The translations under genes were made by a program, and so were the position numbers. 64,000 nucleotides of DNA, taken from positions 868,001 through 932,000 of the forward strand of contig OZ006973.1 in assembly GCA_963931085.1 (NCBI GenBank). The letters are read 5' to 3'. Origin of the DNA: UMGS1994 sp944386155 (lineage in GTDB: Bacteria; Bacillota; Clostridia; TANB77; CAG-508). This document shows positions 1 to 9,202 of this stretch, piece after piece. Under the pieces are notes generated by a model that saw nothing but the letters and a program-made list of their open reading frames with translations, was not told the DNA's origin and did no database searches. Position 1 is the stretch's first letter. The number at the start of each line of letters is the position of its first letter.

Positions 1-1
1 A

Positions 2-463
2 GATATGACTATTGAAGAAGCTTTAGATTTTTTTGGAAATGTTCCAAGAATAAAACAAAAAATACAAACATTATATGATGTAGGACTTGGATATATAAAA
101 CTTGGACAACCATCAACTACACTTTCTGGAGGAGAAGCTCAAAGAGTTAAACTTGCTTCAGAACTTTCAAAAAGACCTACAGGAAAGACTTTATATATAT
201 TAGATGAACCAACTACTGGACTTCATATCGCAGATATTCATAGATTAGTTGATATTTTGCATAGATTAGTAGATACAGGAAATACAATTATTGTAATAGA
301 ACATAATCTTGATTTAATAAAAACTGCAGATAATATTATTGATTTAGGACCTGAAGGTGGTGAAAATGGAGGAGAAGTTATAGCTATCGGAACTCCTGAA
401 CAAATAGTTAAAAATGAAAGATCTCATACAGGAAGATTTTTAAAGAAATATTTGGAATTATAA
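2..463 (+). CDS. uvrA: UvrA excinuclease subunit A, C-terminal part (truncated by window edge)
   Basis: C-terminal nucleotide-binding domain of UvrA, the damage-recognition ATPase of UvrABC nucleotide excision repair. The visible part holds the ABC signature LSGGEAQRVKLA, the Walker B stretch LYILDEPTTGLH and the H-loop VIEHNLDLIK, in the usual order, and ends in a short tail typical of UvrA. The reading frame is open to the left edge, so the start lies outside the window. A strong terminator follows. Family assignment is secure because LSGGEAQR followed by DEPTTGLH is characteristic of UvrA. Confidence 0.95.
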   Translation, partial: DMTIEEALDFFGNVPRIKQKIQTLYDVGLGYIKLGQPSTTLSGGEAQRVKLASELSKRPTGKTLYILDEPTTGLHIADIHRLVDILHRLVDTGNTIIVIEHNLDLIKTADNIIDLGPEGGENGGEVIAIGTPEQIVKNERSHTGRFLKKYLEL

Positions 464-500
464 TAAAATTAAAATAAAAAGCAAAATAGTAAAATAGTTA

Positions 501-547
501 AATAGTCTTAAGATATGTATATCATATACTTAAGACTATTTTTGTTA
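501..547 (+). terminator. Rho-independent terminator after uvrA
   Basis: Perfect 12-bp inverted repeat AATAGTCTTAAG / CTTAAGACTATT followed by TTTTGTT. Confidence 0.85.
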
Positions 548-638
548 CAAAAAAGTTATAAAAATGATAAGAAAAAGAAATACAAATCAAATAGTCTTAA
601 TGCTATACTATAATTGATATAATAAAGGGGTAATTAAG

Positions 639-1601
639 ATGTTTTCAGTATTTGAAAAAATTAAAAACTTTTTTAAAAGTAAACATATGAAAAGAATAGC
701 TGAAAGTAGTGATACATCTAAACTTTTCTGGTTAATTAAAAAAGAAAAAGATATTGGCAAGATACAATGTATGTTGTCTAATTATGTTACTGTTTTATCA
801 TCAGATGAAATTTTAGAAATTATATCTAAAATGCCAGTAAAAAATAGGCTTGACATGTTGTCATCTTATAAAAGATATATTACTCCATATGATTTGTCAG
901 AATTTATAGTTAAAAAGCTAGATACAGATTGGAAAATTAAAGCTTTAAATGAATTTAAAGATATTTTAGACATATTTGATATATATAAGATTTTTGAAAA
1001 TATATCTCCTGATAAAAGGATAGAAGCATTAGATGTAATTGTAGATAGATTAGATTCTTCAAATTTGGCAGATATGATTAAAAAATATGTACCTTATTCA
1101 CAAAGGAAAGAGGCAATTTTAAAATATGATAATCAGCTAGATGTATTTTCTAAAGTTGGTATAATAAAAAAGATGCCATCTAACGATATAGCAGAAGTTT
1201 TAGAAAAATATAAAGATATTTTATCTAGTAGTAATATTTTAGAAATATTAGATAAAGTTCCTTCTAGCAAAATAGAAAAAGTCATAAATGTAGTTAAAGA
1301 TAAACTTACAAGTTCAAGTTTAGCTGATATAATAACATATAAGGCTTTAGAAAAAGATAGACTTAATTTACTTTTAGAATGTAGTGATTATATTGAACCT
1401 GCAATGATAGCAGATATTATTAAAAATGCACTAGATAATGAAAATAGAAAAATTGCTATTTTACATTTAAAAGATAAATTAGATGAGAAATTAATTGGTG
1501 AGATTGTACAATATTATTTAAAAGATGATAAAGAGTTAATTGAACAATTAAAAAATAATATGTATGAAGAAGATTATAATTATTTAAAGAAAATAGGTTA
1601 A
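639..1601 (+). CDS. Alpha-helical repeat protein of unknown function
   Basis: 320 residues, almost entirely predicted helix. Units of roughly 30-35 residues recur with the pattern L-S-S-x-x-I-x-E-I followed by K/R-rich helices (for example around LSSDEILEIISKMP, LDSSNLADMIKKY, LSSSNILEILDKVP, LTSSSLADIITYK), resembling a HEAT/ARM-like solenoid. No catalytic motif, signal peptide or membrane segment. Start ATG has an AAGGGG ribosome site, and a -10-like TATAAT lies about 30 bases upstream. First gene of a four-gene set (with 1618, 1793 and 2236) ending at one terminator, so probably an operon. I do not recognise the family. Confidence 0.75.
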   Translation: MFSVFEKIKNFFKSKHMKRIAESSDTSKLFWLIKKEKDIGKIQCMLSNYVTVLSSDEILEIISKMPVKNRLDMLSSYKRYITPYDLSEFIVKKLDTDWKIKALNEFKDILDIFDIYKIFENISPDKRIEALDVIVDRLDSSNLADMIKKYVPYSQRKEAILKYDNQLDVFSKVGIIKKMPSNDIAEVLEKYKDILSSSNILEILDKVPSSKIEKVINVVKDKLTSSSLADIITYKALEKDRLNLLLECSDYIEPAMIADIIKNALDNENRKIAILHLKDKLDEKLIGEIVQYYLKDDKELIEQLKNNMYEEDYNYLKKIG

Positions 1602-1617
1602 AAGTAGGGTAATAAAA

Positions 1618-1779
1618 ATGGAAGAAAATAAGTTTGGAACTTTTATGCTTGATGGACAGATGGTAAATATAGATAATATGTCAGTAAATGATTTAGAAGA
1701 AATGAATAAAAAATTCGAGATGGAAGAGATTAAATCTAGAACAGAAATCAATAAATTATTAGAAGAAATATTAAAATAA
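1618..1779 (+). CDS. Small hypothetical protein (53 aa)
   Basis: Starts MEENKFGTFMLDG and ends in a charged helix EINKLLEEILK. An AGTAGGG ribosome site precedes the ATG, and the gene sits 16 bases after the helical-repeat gene and 13 before the next, so it is translated from the same message. Acidic, no Cys, no membrane segment. Unknown function; the tight spacing supports that it is real. Confidence 0.65.
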   Translation: MEENKFGTFMLDGQMVNIDNMSVNDLEEMNKKFEMEEIKSRTEINKLLEEILK

Positions 1780-1792
1780 GAAGGTAAATTAA

Positions 1793-2218
1793 ATGGATAA
1801 TACAAATAATTCTCAGAATAACTCAAAAAAAGATATTGCAAAAAGAGTTTTAAAAAATTCTGCAAAAACTATTCCAAAAGCTACTTTTAGAGGTAGTATG
1901 CATCTTGGAAAAGGTGTGTTTAAAGCAGTAGGAGCTGTTTCAAGAAGTAAATTTGCAAGAGAACTAGTTGCTTTAGGTTTAGTTGCAGGTACAACGATAG
2001 CTTTTGCTCCTGAGCTTCTTATGTTAGGAGCTTGTAAAGGAGTAATAGACAAAGTAGTTTTTGATAAACACAATGTAGTATCACACGAAGCAAGAGGAAT
2101 GTTTCACATGATGAAAGATTTGGCAAAAGTTCCAACAGATCTTGTAGGTGATCTATTAAATGAAGCATCTAGAGGTGGAGAGAAACTAACTCAACTAGGA
2201 TTAGATGCAACAAGATAG
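1793..2218 (+). CDS. Hypothetical protein with central hydrophobic segment (141 aa)
   Basis: Basic N-terminus rich in N, S and K, then a Gly/Ala-rich hydrophobic stretch (about residues 62-85, ELVALGLVAGTTIAFAPELL) that could enter a membrane, then an amphipathic C-terminus. No family recognised. Lies between the 53-aa and coiled-coil genes with short gaps, so a shared role with the helical-repeat protein is likely, perhaps at the membrane. That role is inference only. Confidence 0.65.
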   Translation: MDNTNNSQNNSKKDIAKRVLKNSAKTIPKATFRGSMHLGKGVFKAVGAVSRSKFARELVALGLVAGTTIAFAPELLMLGACKGVIDKVVFDKHNVVSHEARGMFHMMKDLAKVPTDLVGDLLNEASRGGEKLTQLGLDATR

Positions 2219-2235
2219 TTTTAAGGGAGTTTATT

Positions 2236-2970
2236 ATGGAACAAAAAGATAGATTTATGGAAGCTTTAAGAAAGCTAAATGAAATTGAATCATCTAGAAT
2301 TGTTTTAAGTTTAGCTATATATGATAAAAAATTACAAGAAATTAAAACAAGAAAATTAGATAATATAAGAAGTTCTTTAGAAGCTAAAATATATTATTTA
2401 CCTAAAAAGATAAAAGATGAAAAACAAAAACAAATAGATGAAATAATAAATCAATATGAAGAAGCTATAGACGATATTTTAAGTGCGTATAATACTCAAA
2501 ATATAAAAATACAGAAATATTTACAAGAAAGTGAAATAGCACAAAAATATACAATAAGCGAAATTATAAAAATATATAAAGATTTTAAGTCTAAAAAAGA
2601 TACTTTAGATGATTTTCAAAAACAAGAAATAATAAAAAAAGTTCAAACAAAATTAAATTATGATGTAATTATTGATGAATGTGAGGCTAGGATTGAACTT
2701 TGCTTAGATAATGCTGTAAATACATTAGAAGAGAATTTTGAAGATATATCAAAAGAAATTAAAACTATTGAAAAAGAAAGCTTTATATTTAGGGTATTTA
2801 GATTAATAAAATCTTTTATTTCTAAGAAAGAAAATACAGATAATATTTTTGAAGGAACAAAAGAAAAACTAAACATAATAAGAGAAAATATTCAAAAAAG
2901 AATGAATGAAATAAAATGTGAGATTGTAGGATTTGATATTCAAATGCAAAAAGTTAAAGCTCAATTATAA
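2236..2970 (+). CDS. Coiled-coil protein of unknown function (244 aa)
   Basis: Highly charged, Lys/Glu/Ile-rich and predicted helical along its length, with heptad-like spacing over most of it. No signal peptide or catalytic motif. Good ribosome site (AAGGGAG) before the ATG. Last gene of the 639-2970 cluster, followed by a terminator. Together with the solenoid protein it looks like a structural or scaffold module; function unknown. Confidence 0.7.
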   Translation: MEQKDRFMEALRKLNEIESSRIVLSLAIYDKKLQEIKTRKLDNIRSSLEAKIYYLPKKIKDEKQKQIDEIINQYEEAIDDILSAYNTQNIKIQKYLQESEIAQKYTISEIIKIYKDFKSKKDTLDDFQKQEIIKKVQTKLNYDVIIDECEARIELCLDNAVNTLEENFEDISKEIKTIEKESFIFRVFRLIKSFISKKENTDNIFEGTKEKLNIIRENIQKRMNEIKCEIVGFDIQMQKVKAQL

Positions 2971-2991
2971 TTACTAAATTAAGAATAATTT

Positions 2992-3033
2992 AAAAGGATA
3001 TATTTAATAAAAACATAAATATATCCTTTTTTC
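2992..3033 (+). terminator. Terminator of the 639-2970 cluster
   Basis: Stem AAAAGGATATATTT / AAATATATCCTTTT with loop of 11 bases, then TTCTT. Confidence 0.8.
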
Positions 3034-3071
3034 TTACTTTAAAAGATTTAACTTGTAAAACTTATTAATTA

Positions 3072-3155
3072 CTATTCATCACAATTTTTGTTTTGATTAT
3101 TTTTATTTCCTTTTTTACCATTTTTCTTATTATTTTGTTTTTGAGTATTATCCAT
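3072..3155 (-). CDS. Tiny Asn/Lys-rich peptide (27 aa)
   Basis: Reads MDNTQKQNNKKNGKKGNK then NQNKNCDE and stops. A near-perfect AAGGAGGTGC ribosome site lies 6 bases before the ATG on the minus strand, which is why I keep it. Composition (N, K, Q, one Cys) is like small acid-soluble or coat-associated peptides of spore formers, but that is only a resemblance. It is the only gene-like feature in the 380-base gap between the coiled-coil gene and the kinase gene. Confidence 0.5.
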   Translation of the reverse strand: MDNTQKQNNKKNGKKGNKNNQNKNCDE

Positions 3156-3349
3156 TTTATAGCACCTCCTTATTTAGAAATAGTTTCTGTAAAAAAATAA
3201 AAAATATTCAAATTTAATAAAAAAATATTGATAAATAATTCTTAGTTTTAAAATTATCTTTAGCATTTAAAATTATTTTTAACATTTAAAATTTGTTTGT
3301 AAAAATAGTTATTATATAGTATAATCTTTTTTAACTGTGAGGGGAAAAT

Positions 3350-4132
3350 ATGAAAAATAATAAATTTGATATAGTAGAAAAAGAAATTAACAACAATGAT
3401 AATAATAATGATGAATCAAATAAATTAGACAATATAGTAATAGGAATTGAAGGTTTAGTAGGTGCAGGGAAAACTTCAATATGTAAAGAACTTTTAAACT
3501 TTATCCCAAATTCTGTAGTTCTTCATGCTGGTGATGTATATAGAGCAGTAGTTTTTAAATTACTAGAAATAAAAAATAAAATGGGTAAAACTGAAGAAAA
3601 GAGTAGTAATTTAAATTTATCTAATATAAGTATAAAAGAACTAATGGAAAGATTTAAAATTAATTTAAGAATAGAAAACAAAGAAACAGTAGTATATTTC
3701 GGCGATGAAAAAGTAGATATAAATGCTATTCAATCAGATGAAATATCTCTTGCAGTATCGAAAGTTGCAAATATTGCAGATAATAAAGATGCTTATAAAG
3801 TAGTATCTGACATAATAGATAACTTAAGAAAAAAATATAATGTTATATTTTCTGGAAGAGATACTATGAAAATATATAATAATTTAGATTATCATTTTTT
3901 TATTATTGCAGATTTAGATGAACGCGTAAGAAGAAAATTAATACAATATAATAATAACATAGATGAAAAAACATTAAGAGAGCATATTAAAAAAAGAGAT
4001 AATCTTCAAAAACAAACAGGTTTTTATGATACATACGACTTAACTATTATAATAGATGTTACTGATTGCAAAGATTCAGTAGAATCAGCAAAGAAAGTTT
4101 TAAAACATATTAAAATTAAAGAAACTATTTGA
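3350..4132 (+). CDS. Cytidylate kinase-like P-loop kinase
   Basis: 260 residues. After an Asn/Asp-rich 28-residue leader comes a P-loop GLVGAGKTSICKEL (about residues 34-47), then the acceptor-side motif HAGDVYRAV and SGRDT, matching the order of (d)CMP kinases, which phosphorylate CMP/dCMP with ATP in the cytosol. Sequence is divergent from standard Cmk, so it may be a kinase of a related nucleotide or a specialised paralogue. Start chosen at the ATG with a GAGGGG ribosome site. It ends 20 bases before murD, suggesting co-transcription. Confidence 0.75.
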   Translation: MKNNKFDIVEKEINNNDNNNDESNKLDNIVIGIEGLVGAGKTSICKELLNFIPNSVVLHAGDVYRAVVFKLLEIKNKMGKTEEKSSNLNLSNISIKELMERFKINLRIENKETVVYFGDEKVDINAIQSDEISLAVSKVANIADNKDAYKVVSDIIDNLRKKYNVIFSGRDTMKIYNNLDYHFFIIADLDERVRRKLIQYNNNIDEKTLREHIKKRDNLQKQTGFYDTYDLTIIIDVTDCKDSVESAKKVLKHIKIKETI

Positions 4133-4152
4133 AAATTAAGAGGTGTAAAAAG

Positions 4153-5560
4153 ATGTTTATAAATAAAAACTTATTAGAATTTAATGAGTATTTAAGAAAT
4201 AGAAAAGTTGCAGTTATAGGACTTGGAGTAAGTAATATTCCACTTATTGATTACCTAAGAAATCAAAAAGCAATAGTTACAGTATTTGATAATAAAACAA
4301 TAGATAAATTAGATAAAGAACTTATGGACAAAATAGTTGACTATGGAATGGAATTTTCACTCGGAAATAATTATTTATCAAAGCTTAAAGGGTTTGATAT
4401 TATTTTCAGATCTCCTAGTTGTCTTCCTAATACCAAAGAATTAGTAGAAGAGGAAAAAAGAGGTGCTATAATTACAACAGAAATCGAGATGCTTATGAAA
4501 CTTGCTCCTTGCAAAATAATTGGAGTTACAGGAAGTGATGGAAAAACTACAACTACAACATTAATTTATGAAATTTTAAAAGAAGCGGGATATAATTGTT
4601 ATTTAGGTGGAAATATAGGAATACCACTTTTTACTAAAGTAGGCGAAATGCTTCCAGAAGATATTATTGTACTTGAATTAAGTAGTTTTCAGCTTATGAA
4701 CATGACAATTAGTCCAGATATTTCTGTAATAACAAATATTACTCCAAACCATCTAGATTATCATACTGATTTTGAAGAGTATATTAATGCTAAAAAGTGT
4801 ATTTTTACATCACAAGATGAGTCACGGAAAAGTTATTTTAAATTATGATAATGAAATAACAAGAGCTTTAGCAGATGAAGTAAAAGGTAAAGTAATATTC
4901 TTTAGTAGTAAAACAAAACTAGATAATGGATACATAGTAGATAATGACACTATTAAATTATGTGAAAATAAACTAAGAAAACATATATTAAACTACAAAG
5001 ATATGACTTTAAAAGGAAGACATAATTTAGAAAATGCTTGTTGTGCAATAGCTGCAACAGAAGATTTTGTAGATATTCAAACAGCAATAAAGGTTATTAC
5101 ATCTTTTAAAGGTGTTGAACATAGATTAGAATTTATATTAGAAACAGAAAATAATGTAAAATGGTATAATGATTCAGTAAGCTCAAGTCCTACTAGAACT
5201 ATTGCAGGATTAAACGCTTTTGATAAAAAAGTAATATTAATAGCGGGTGGTTATGATAAGAATTTAGATTATACACCGATTGCTAAGCCAATACTTGATC
5301 ATGTAAAATCTTTAATTCTAATTGGACAGACAAAAGATAAAATATATAAAGCTGTATTAAATGAAATGGAAAAAGAAAATAAAGATTTAAATATTTATAA
5401 TGCAAATACTTTAGAAGAAACAGTAGAAATTGCAAATAGGATTTCAACTTATGGTGATATTGTTTTATTTTCTCCTGCAAGTGCAAGTTTTGATATGTTT
5501 AAGAATTTCGCAGATAGAGGAATAAAATTTAAAGATTTAGTTTGTAAAATGGTAAAATAA
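4153..5560 (+). CDS. murD: UDP-N-acetylmuramoylalanine--D-glutamate ligase, needs +1 frameshift at CGG
   Basis: Adds D-Glu to UDP-MurNAc-L-Ala in peptidoglycan precursor synthesis. ATP loop GSDGKTT is at residues 127-133; after the break come HNLENACCAIAA, GVEHRLEF, NDSVSSSPTRT and GGYDKNLDY, all in MurD order. The gene is in two frames: frame 1 carries residues 1-224 and then CGG at 4825-4827, which if read in frame meets TGA seven codons later; the +1 frame (GGA at 4826-4828) continues to the end. The joined product is about 468 aa, normal for MurD. Both halves are intact and under coding constraint, so I treat it as one recoded gene, not a pseudogene. Start chosen at 4153 because AGAGGTG precedes it by 8 bases. 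Confidence 0.9.
4825..4828 (+). other. CGG-A +1 recoding site in murD
   Basis: Context TCA CGG AAA; homology resumes as TCA (C) GGA AAA GTT ATT. Codon 225 of the gene. Confidence 0.8.
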
Positions 5561-5588
5561 ATATGTCTTTTTTCACATTATATATAAT

Positions 5589-5630
5589 CTCCTCATATTA
5601 TTATATAAATATAATATGAGGAGGTTTTTT
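5589..5630 (+). terminator. Terminator-like stem that buries the next gene's ribosome site
   Basis: Perfect 13-bp repeat CTCCTCATATTAT (5589-5601) / ATAATATGAGGAG (5611-5623), loop of 9, then G and six T, then the ATG at 5631. The right arm contains the AGGAGG (5619-5624) used by the Asn-rich gene, so one structure can end murD transcription and block initiation of the next gene. Confidence 0.8.
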
Positions 5631-6524
5631 ATGCAAAATTATTATGATGCAGATTGTAATGATGAAATGATATATAATCCAAATTATGCTTTTAGCAGAT
5701 ATAACAATTTTCAAAGCTTTAATCCTGATTTTAATAATAAATTTAATGATAGTAATAATTATAATTATCATCCGTTAAATGATTTTAATAATCTAAATAA
5801 CATTAATAATTTTAGTGATATGAATAATATGAGTAATGTAAACAATCTTAAAAATAATTATAGCTATAATTATAATAATTTTAATAACATAATGAATAAA
5901 AATATATTCTTAAAAAAACAATATCCGAAAATTTATTATGATATAAATAATATAATAGATAATCTTATACATAATTATAGAAATGTAAATATTAATGAAG
6001 AATTAATAAATGAAATAATTGAAAAAATATTAGATCAATATAATAGAGATGATAAATTAATAAAAGATTTAGAAAATAGTAGTGAAAAAGAAAATAAAAG
6101 TAACAAAGATAATTTAAGAAATGAATATAAAAATAATATAAAGGCAAATGTAAATAGCTCTAGCAATTACAATTTGAATAATAACATTGACAACAAGAGT
6201 GATAATAAAAGTAAAAATGATAAAAATATCATCAATATTAAAGATGAGGATATATTAAAAGATTTAATTAAGATAATATTACTTACTAGATTAATAAAAT
6301 ATAATTTAGATGGTTTAAATAATATAAATGTTCATAATATTTATGATATGAATGTTAGATATAAAAATAATATTAATTCAGATTATAATTATGATGCAAA
6401 TTATTATAACAATTTTAATGATTTAAACATTAATAGAGGCATGAGAAGCGGAATAAAAAATGATTTTGAATTTAATCAAGATGATAATATGTATATGGGA
6501 TATAAACCAAGAAACTATTTTTAA
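5631..6524 (+). CDS. Asparagine-rich low-complexity protein (298 aa)
   Basis: Dominated by Asn with Tyr, Asp, Phe and Lys; N-terminal and C-terminal thirds are N/Y/F-rich and unstructured. Two more ordered helical parts are visible: YPKIYYDINNIIDNLI with a following acidic helix (about residues 100-140), and DILKDLIKIILLTRLIKY (about 205-225). Such architecture occurs in spore coat or exosporium-type proteins of clostridia, which is only a suggestion. Start at 5631 is fixed by AGGAGG six bases upstream, which lies inside a hairpin. No signal peptide. Confidence 0.7.
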   Translation: MQNYYDADCNDEMIYNPNYAFSRYNNFQSFNPDFNNKFNDSNNYNYHPLNDFNNLNNINNFSDMNNMSNVNNLKNNYSYNYNNFNNIMNKNIFLKKQYPKIYYDINNIIDNLIHNYRNVNINEELINEIIEKILDQYNRDDKLIKDLENSSEKENKSNKDNLRNEYKNNIKANVNSSSNYNLNNNIDNKSDNKSKNDKNIINIKDEDILKDLIKIILLTRLIKYNLDGLNNINVHNIYDMNVRYKNNINSDYNYDANYYNNFNDLNINRGMRSGIKNDFEFNQDDNMYMGYKPRNYF

Positions 6525-6699
6525 AATAATTATTAATTTAAAATTTAAAAATATTTAAGTTCTATACTTTTGTATTTTAATATAATAAAAGGTGTGTTAT
6601 AATTTTAAGAACATCACTTTATAAAAACCTTTTTACTTTGCTAGTGCATTGTAAACAAAAGTAACTATTGTTTTTGTCTATAGGAAGGAATATAAAAAT

Positions 6700-7086
6700 A
6701 TGGGAGAATACAGTAAGGCACGGACTATTATAATACTACTTACACTGGTTACAAGTATAATCTTTGAAGTGTTTATGGTATCTTTCATGAAAGGATACTT
6801 TGATGCTTTTTATAAAGTTGTAATCGGTGCAATCATATCATATGTTTTATTTTTATATATCGTTGTGTTTGGAGGGGTAGGTATATACTGCCTGGTGGCA
6901 AGTATTGTATCTAAAGAAAAAAACTATGCATTTTCATTTTGGCTTATTTTAGTTGCAGTAATCATTGGCCTTGGAATGTATTGTTATTTTTCAAGAGAGC
7001 CGATTTTCATAATGCTTGAATGCTTATGCGTTATTGCTTCTGCTATAAGTATGTTTTTTAGCATGAAGTCATTAAAACAGAATTAG
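6700..7086 (+). CDS. Small multi-pass membrane protein, probably imported (128 aa)
   Basis: Four predicted membrane segments (about residues 9-30, 40-66, 76-95 and 103-121). No family recognised. It has its own TATAAT (about 6606), an AGGAAGG ribosome site and its own G+C-rich terminator. Codon use is more even than in neighbours, and it contains an in-frame CGG read as Arg (codon 8), unlike host genes here. It looks like one of several single-gene imported units in this window. Confidence 0.7.
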   Translation: MGEYSKARTIIILLTLVTSIIFEVFMVSFMKGYFDAFYKVVIGAIISYVLFLYIVVFGGVGIYCLVASIVSKEKNYAFSFWLILVAVIIGLGMYCYFSREPIFIMLECLCVIASAISMFFSMKSLKQN

Positions 7087-7129
7087 ATATAAAAAATAAA
7101 GTGATGTTTCCATATATATTAAGGGGCTT

Positions 7130-7156
7130 AGGAGCGGTTAATCGCTCCTTTTTCCT
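7130..7156 (+). terminator. Terminator of the 6700 gene
   Basis: AGGAGCG / CGCTCCT stem with GTTAAT loop, followed by TTTTCC and TTTTT. Confidence 0.85.
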
Positions 7157-7313
7157 TTTTATAAGTAAAAATAGAAAATTATAAGATTTATTGCGATAAT
7201 TAAATAACTTTCTTTAATTAATTTATTATATATCGACATACTTTTTAATAAAAATATATTAGTATAATATTACTTATTTTTGAAAATAATTTTACTAAGG
7301 AGAAAAAGGTAAA

Positions 7314-8412
7314 ATGATAATTGATTATAGACATTATAGTAGAGTAATTAAAAACATATTATATCTTTTATTATTAATAAGTGTAGTATATATTATTTTA
7401 AAGTTATTTATATTTTTTAGCCCTTTTTTAATAAGTATTATAATAGCAAATTTACTTGAGCCATTAATAAAAAAATGTATGAATACTTTTAAGATTTCAA
7501 GAAAAGTTAGTACTATACTAATATTATTAATAATTTTTTTACTAATTATTTTAGCTTCTATTATTACTTTTACTATAATGATATCAGAATCTAGTAAATT
7601 ACTTACTAATTTAAATCAATATATGCCCAATATTTCAAAAAGTATAAATAATATAGTATCATCTGTAGATATTAATAAGTTGAATATGCCAGAGGAAATA
7701 AAATCTTTATTTGAAAATACTACAACTGATCTTTTATATAAGATTGGAGAGTATATATCTAACATATTAAATAGTATACTAAATATAATTACTAAAATAC
7801 CGAACATTGTTTTGTATATAATTATAACCTTTTTAGCAACTTATTTTATATGTTCAGATAGATATTATATAAAAGACCAATTCGAATATCATATTCCTAG
7901 AATATGGATTAAGAAATTTAATAATCATTTTAAAGAAATATCTATTCAATTATTAAATTATTTAAAGGCAGAAGTAATAATGGTAATTATATCATTTTTT
8001 ATTGTTCTTATTGGATTATATATATTATCATTTTTAGGGTTTAATATTGGATTCCCATTAATGATAGCTTTATTTATTCGGTCTAGTAGATGCTCTTCCT
8101 ATACTAGGGTCTGGAACAGTTTTAGTTCCATGGGCAATATTTTCGTCTCTTACAGGCAATTTATCTCTCGGACTTTCATTACTAATTATATATGGTATAG
8201 TATTAATGTTTAGACAATTAATAGAACCAAAAGTAATAAGTAGTAATATAGGGATTCATCCAATATTTACTTTAATTTCTATGTATGCAGGATTTAAAAT
8301 TTTTGGATTAATAGGTTTAATTATAGGTCCTATTATTTTGATTATATATAAAAATGTATTTGAGTCTTTACTAGAAAGAGGATTAGTAAAGACTATATTT
8401 GAAAGAGAATAA
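7314..8412 (+). CDS. ytvI: YtvI-like AI-2E family permease, needs +1 frameshift at CGG
   Basis: Integral membrane protein of the AI-2E transporter superfamily; the sporulation member YtvI is the closest fit. Multiple hydrophobic segments, then the family's conserved LVDALPILGSGTVLVPW (after the break) and the C-terminal PKVISSNIGIHPIFTLISMY and GLIGLIIGPI motifs. Frame 1 runs to CGG at 8079-8081 (codon 256); the +1 frame (GGT at 8080-8082) continues to 8412. The conserved block ALFI-G-LVDALP spans the junction, so the break is precise. Joined length about 365 aa, normal for the family. Ribosome site AAGGAG. Confidence 0.85.
8079..8082 (+). other. CGG-T +1 recoding site in ytvI
   Basis: Context TTT ATT CGG TCT; homology resumes as ATT (C) GGT CTA GTA GAT. 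Confidence 0.8.
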
Positions 8413-8488
8413 CTTTTTATAAATAATGTATTAAGAAGAATAAATTAATAAATAAAATAATTAATTAAAATAAATAACAAACATATGT

Positions 8489-9067
8489 TTAATATAATAT
8501 AGAAGTTGGTATATAAGTATCATCAGGAGGATAAACATATTCATCTTTAGGTTTAGAAGTTTCTTTTATATCTATTACTTTTAATATAGGAATATCACCA
8601 TCTAAATATCCTTTTTGAATTGTTCCTGTGACATGAACCCATGTTAATTCTTTAAATGAGTCAATATTTTCATATTCACAGAGAAATCCTACTATGACAG
8701 ATTGAGAAGCGGAGTTTATAATCATATTTCTAGCAAGAACGAATTGATTATCTTCTAAAGCATCAATTCTATAAATATATCCAGTAAAAGAAATTTTTCT
8801 TCCTATATATGAATCTATATCATCATGTATTTGTTTTAAGATATTTGTATAATTTTCAGATGATATTTCAGATACTTCTGATTCTGCTATATAATCATTT
8901 ACAGTAACAGTTTTATTTACAGTATTATTTAAATCATCATTTGTATATATTGTTTTAAATATGTTAAAAACAGATATTATAAATAAGATTATTGCAATAA
9001 TAGCAAGTATTATTAAAAATAATTTTAATAGTTTTTTACTATTTATTTTTAAATTAAAAACAAACAT
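8489..9067 (-). CDS. TIGR03943/DUF1980-like membrane-anchored protein
   Basis: One N-terminal membrane anchor (about residues 12-33), then an exported or cytosolic OB-fold-like domain with IGRKISFTGYIYRID, FVLARNMI, VGFLCEYENI and WVHVTGTIQKG, the pattern of the C-terminal domain of the YcgQ/TIGR03943 family usually paired with a YcgR-type permease. Normal members have more membrane segments and a CC pair, absent here, so this is a short variant. No permease partner is adjacent. Role unknown. Confidence 0.65.
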   Translation of the reverse strand: MFVFNLKINSKKLLKLFLIILAIIAIILFIISVFNIFKTIYTNDDLNNTVNKTVTVNDYIAESEVSEISSENYTNILKQIHDDIDSYIGRKISFTGYIYRIDALEDNQFVLARNMIINSASQSVIVGFLCEYENIDSFKELTWVHVTGTIQKGYLDGDIPILKVIDIKETSKPKDEYVYPPDDTYIPTSILY

Positions 9068-9202
9068 ATAATCAATCCAATCTTTAATATAAATTAAAAT
9101 AAAATAATTTAATAAATATTATTCAATTTATTTATATAATATTCTTGCAAACTAAAATTAAAAATGATATATTTATTGTCAGTAATGTTTAGGAGGCAAA
9201 AG

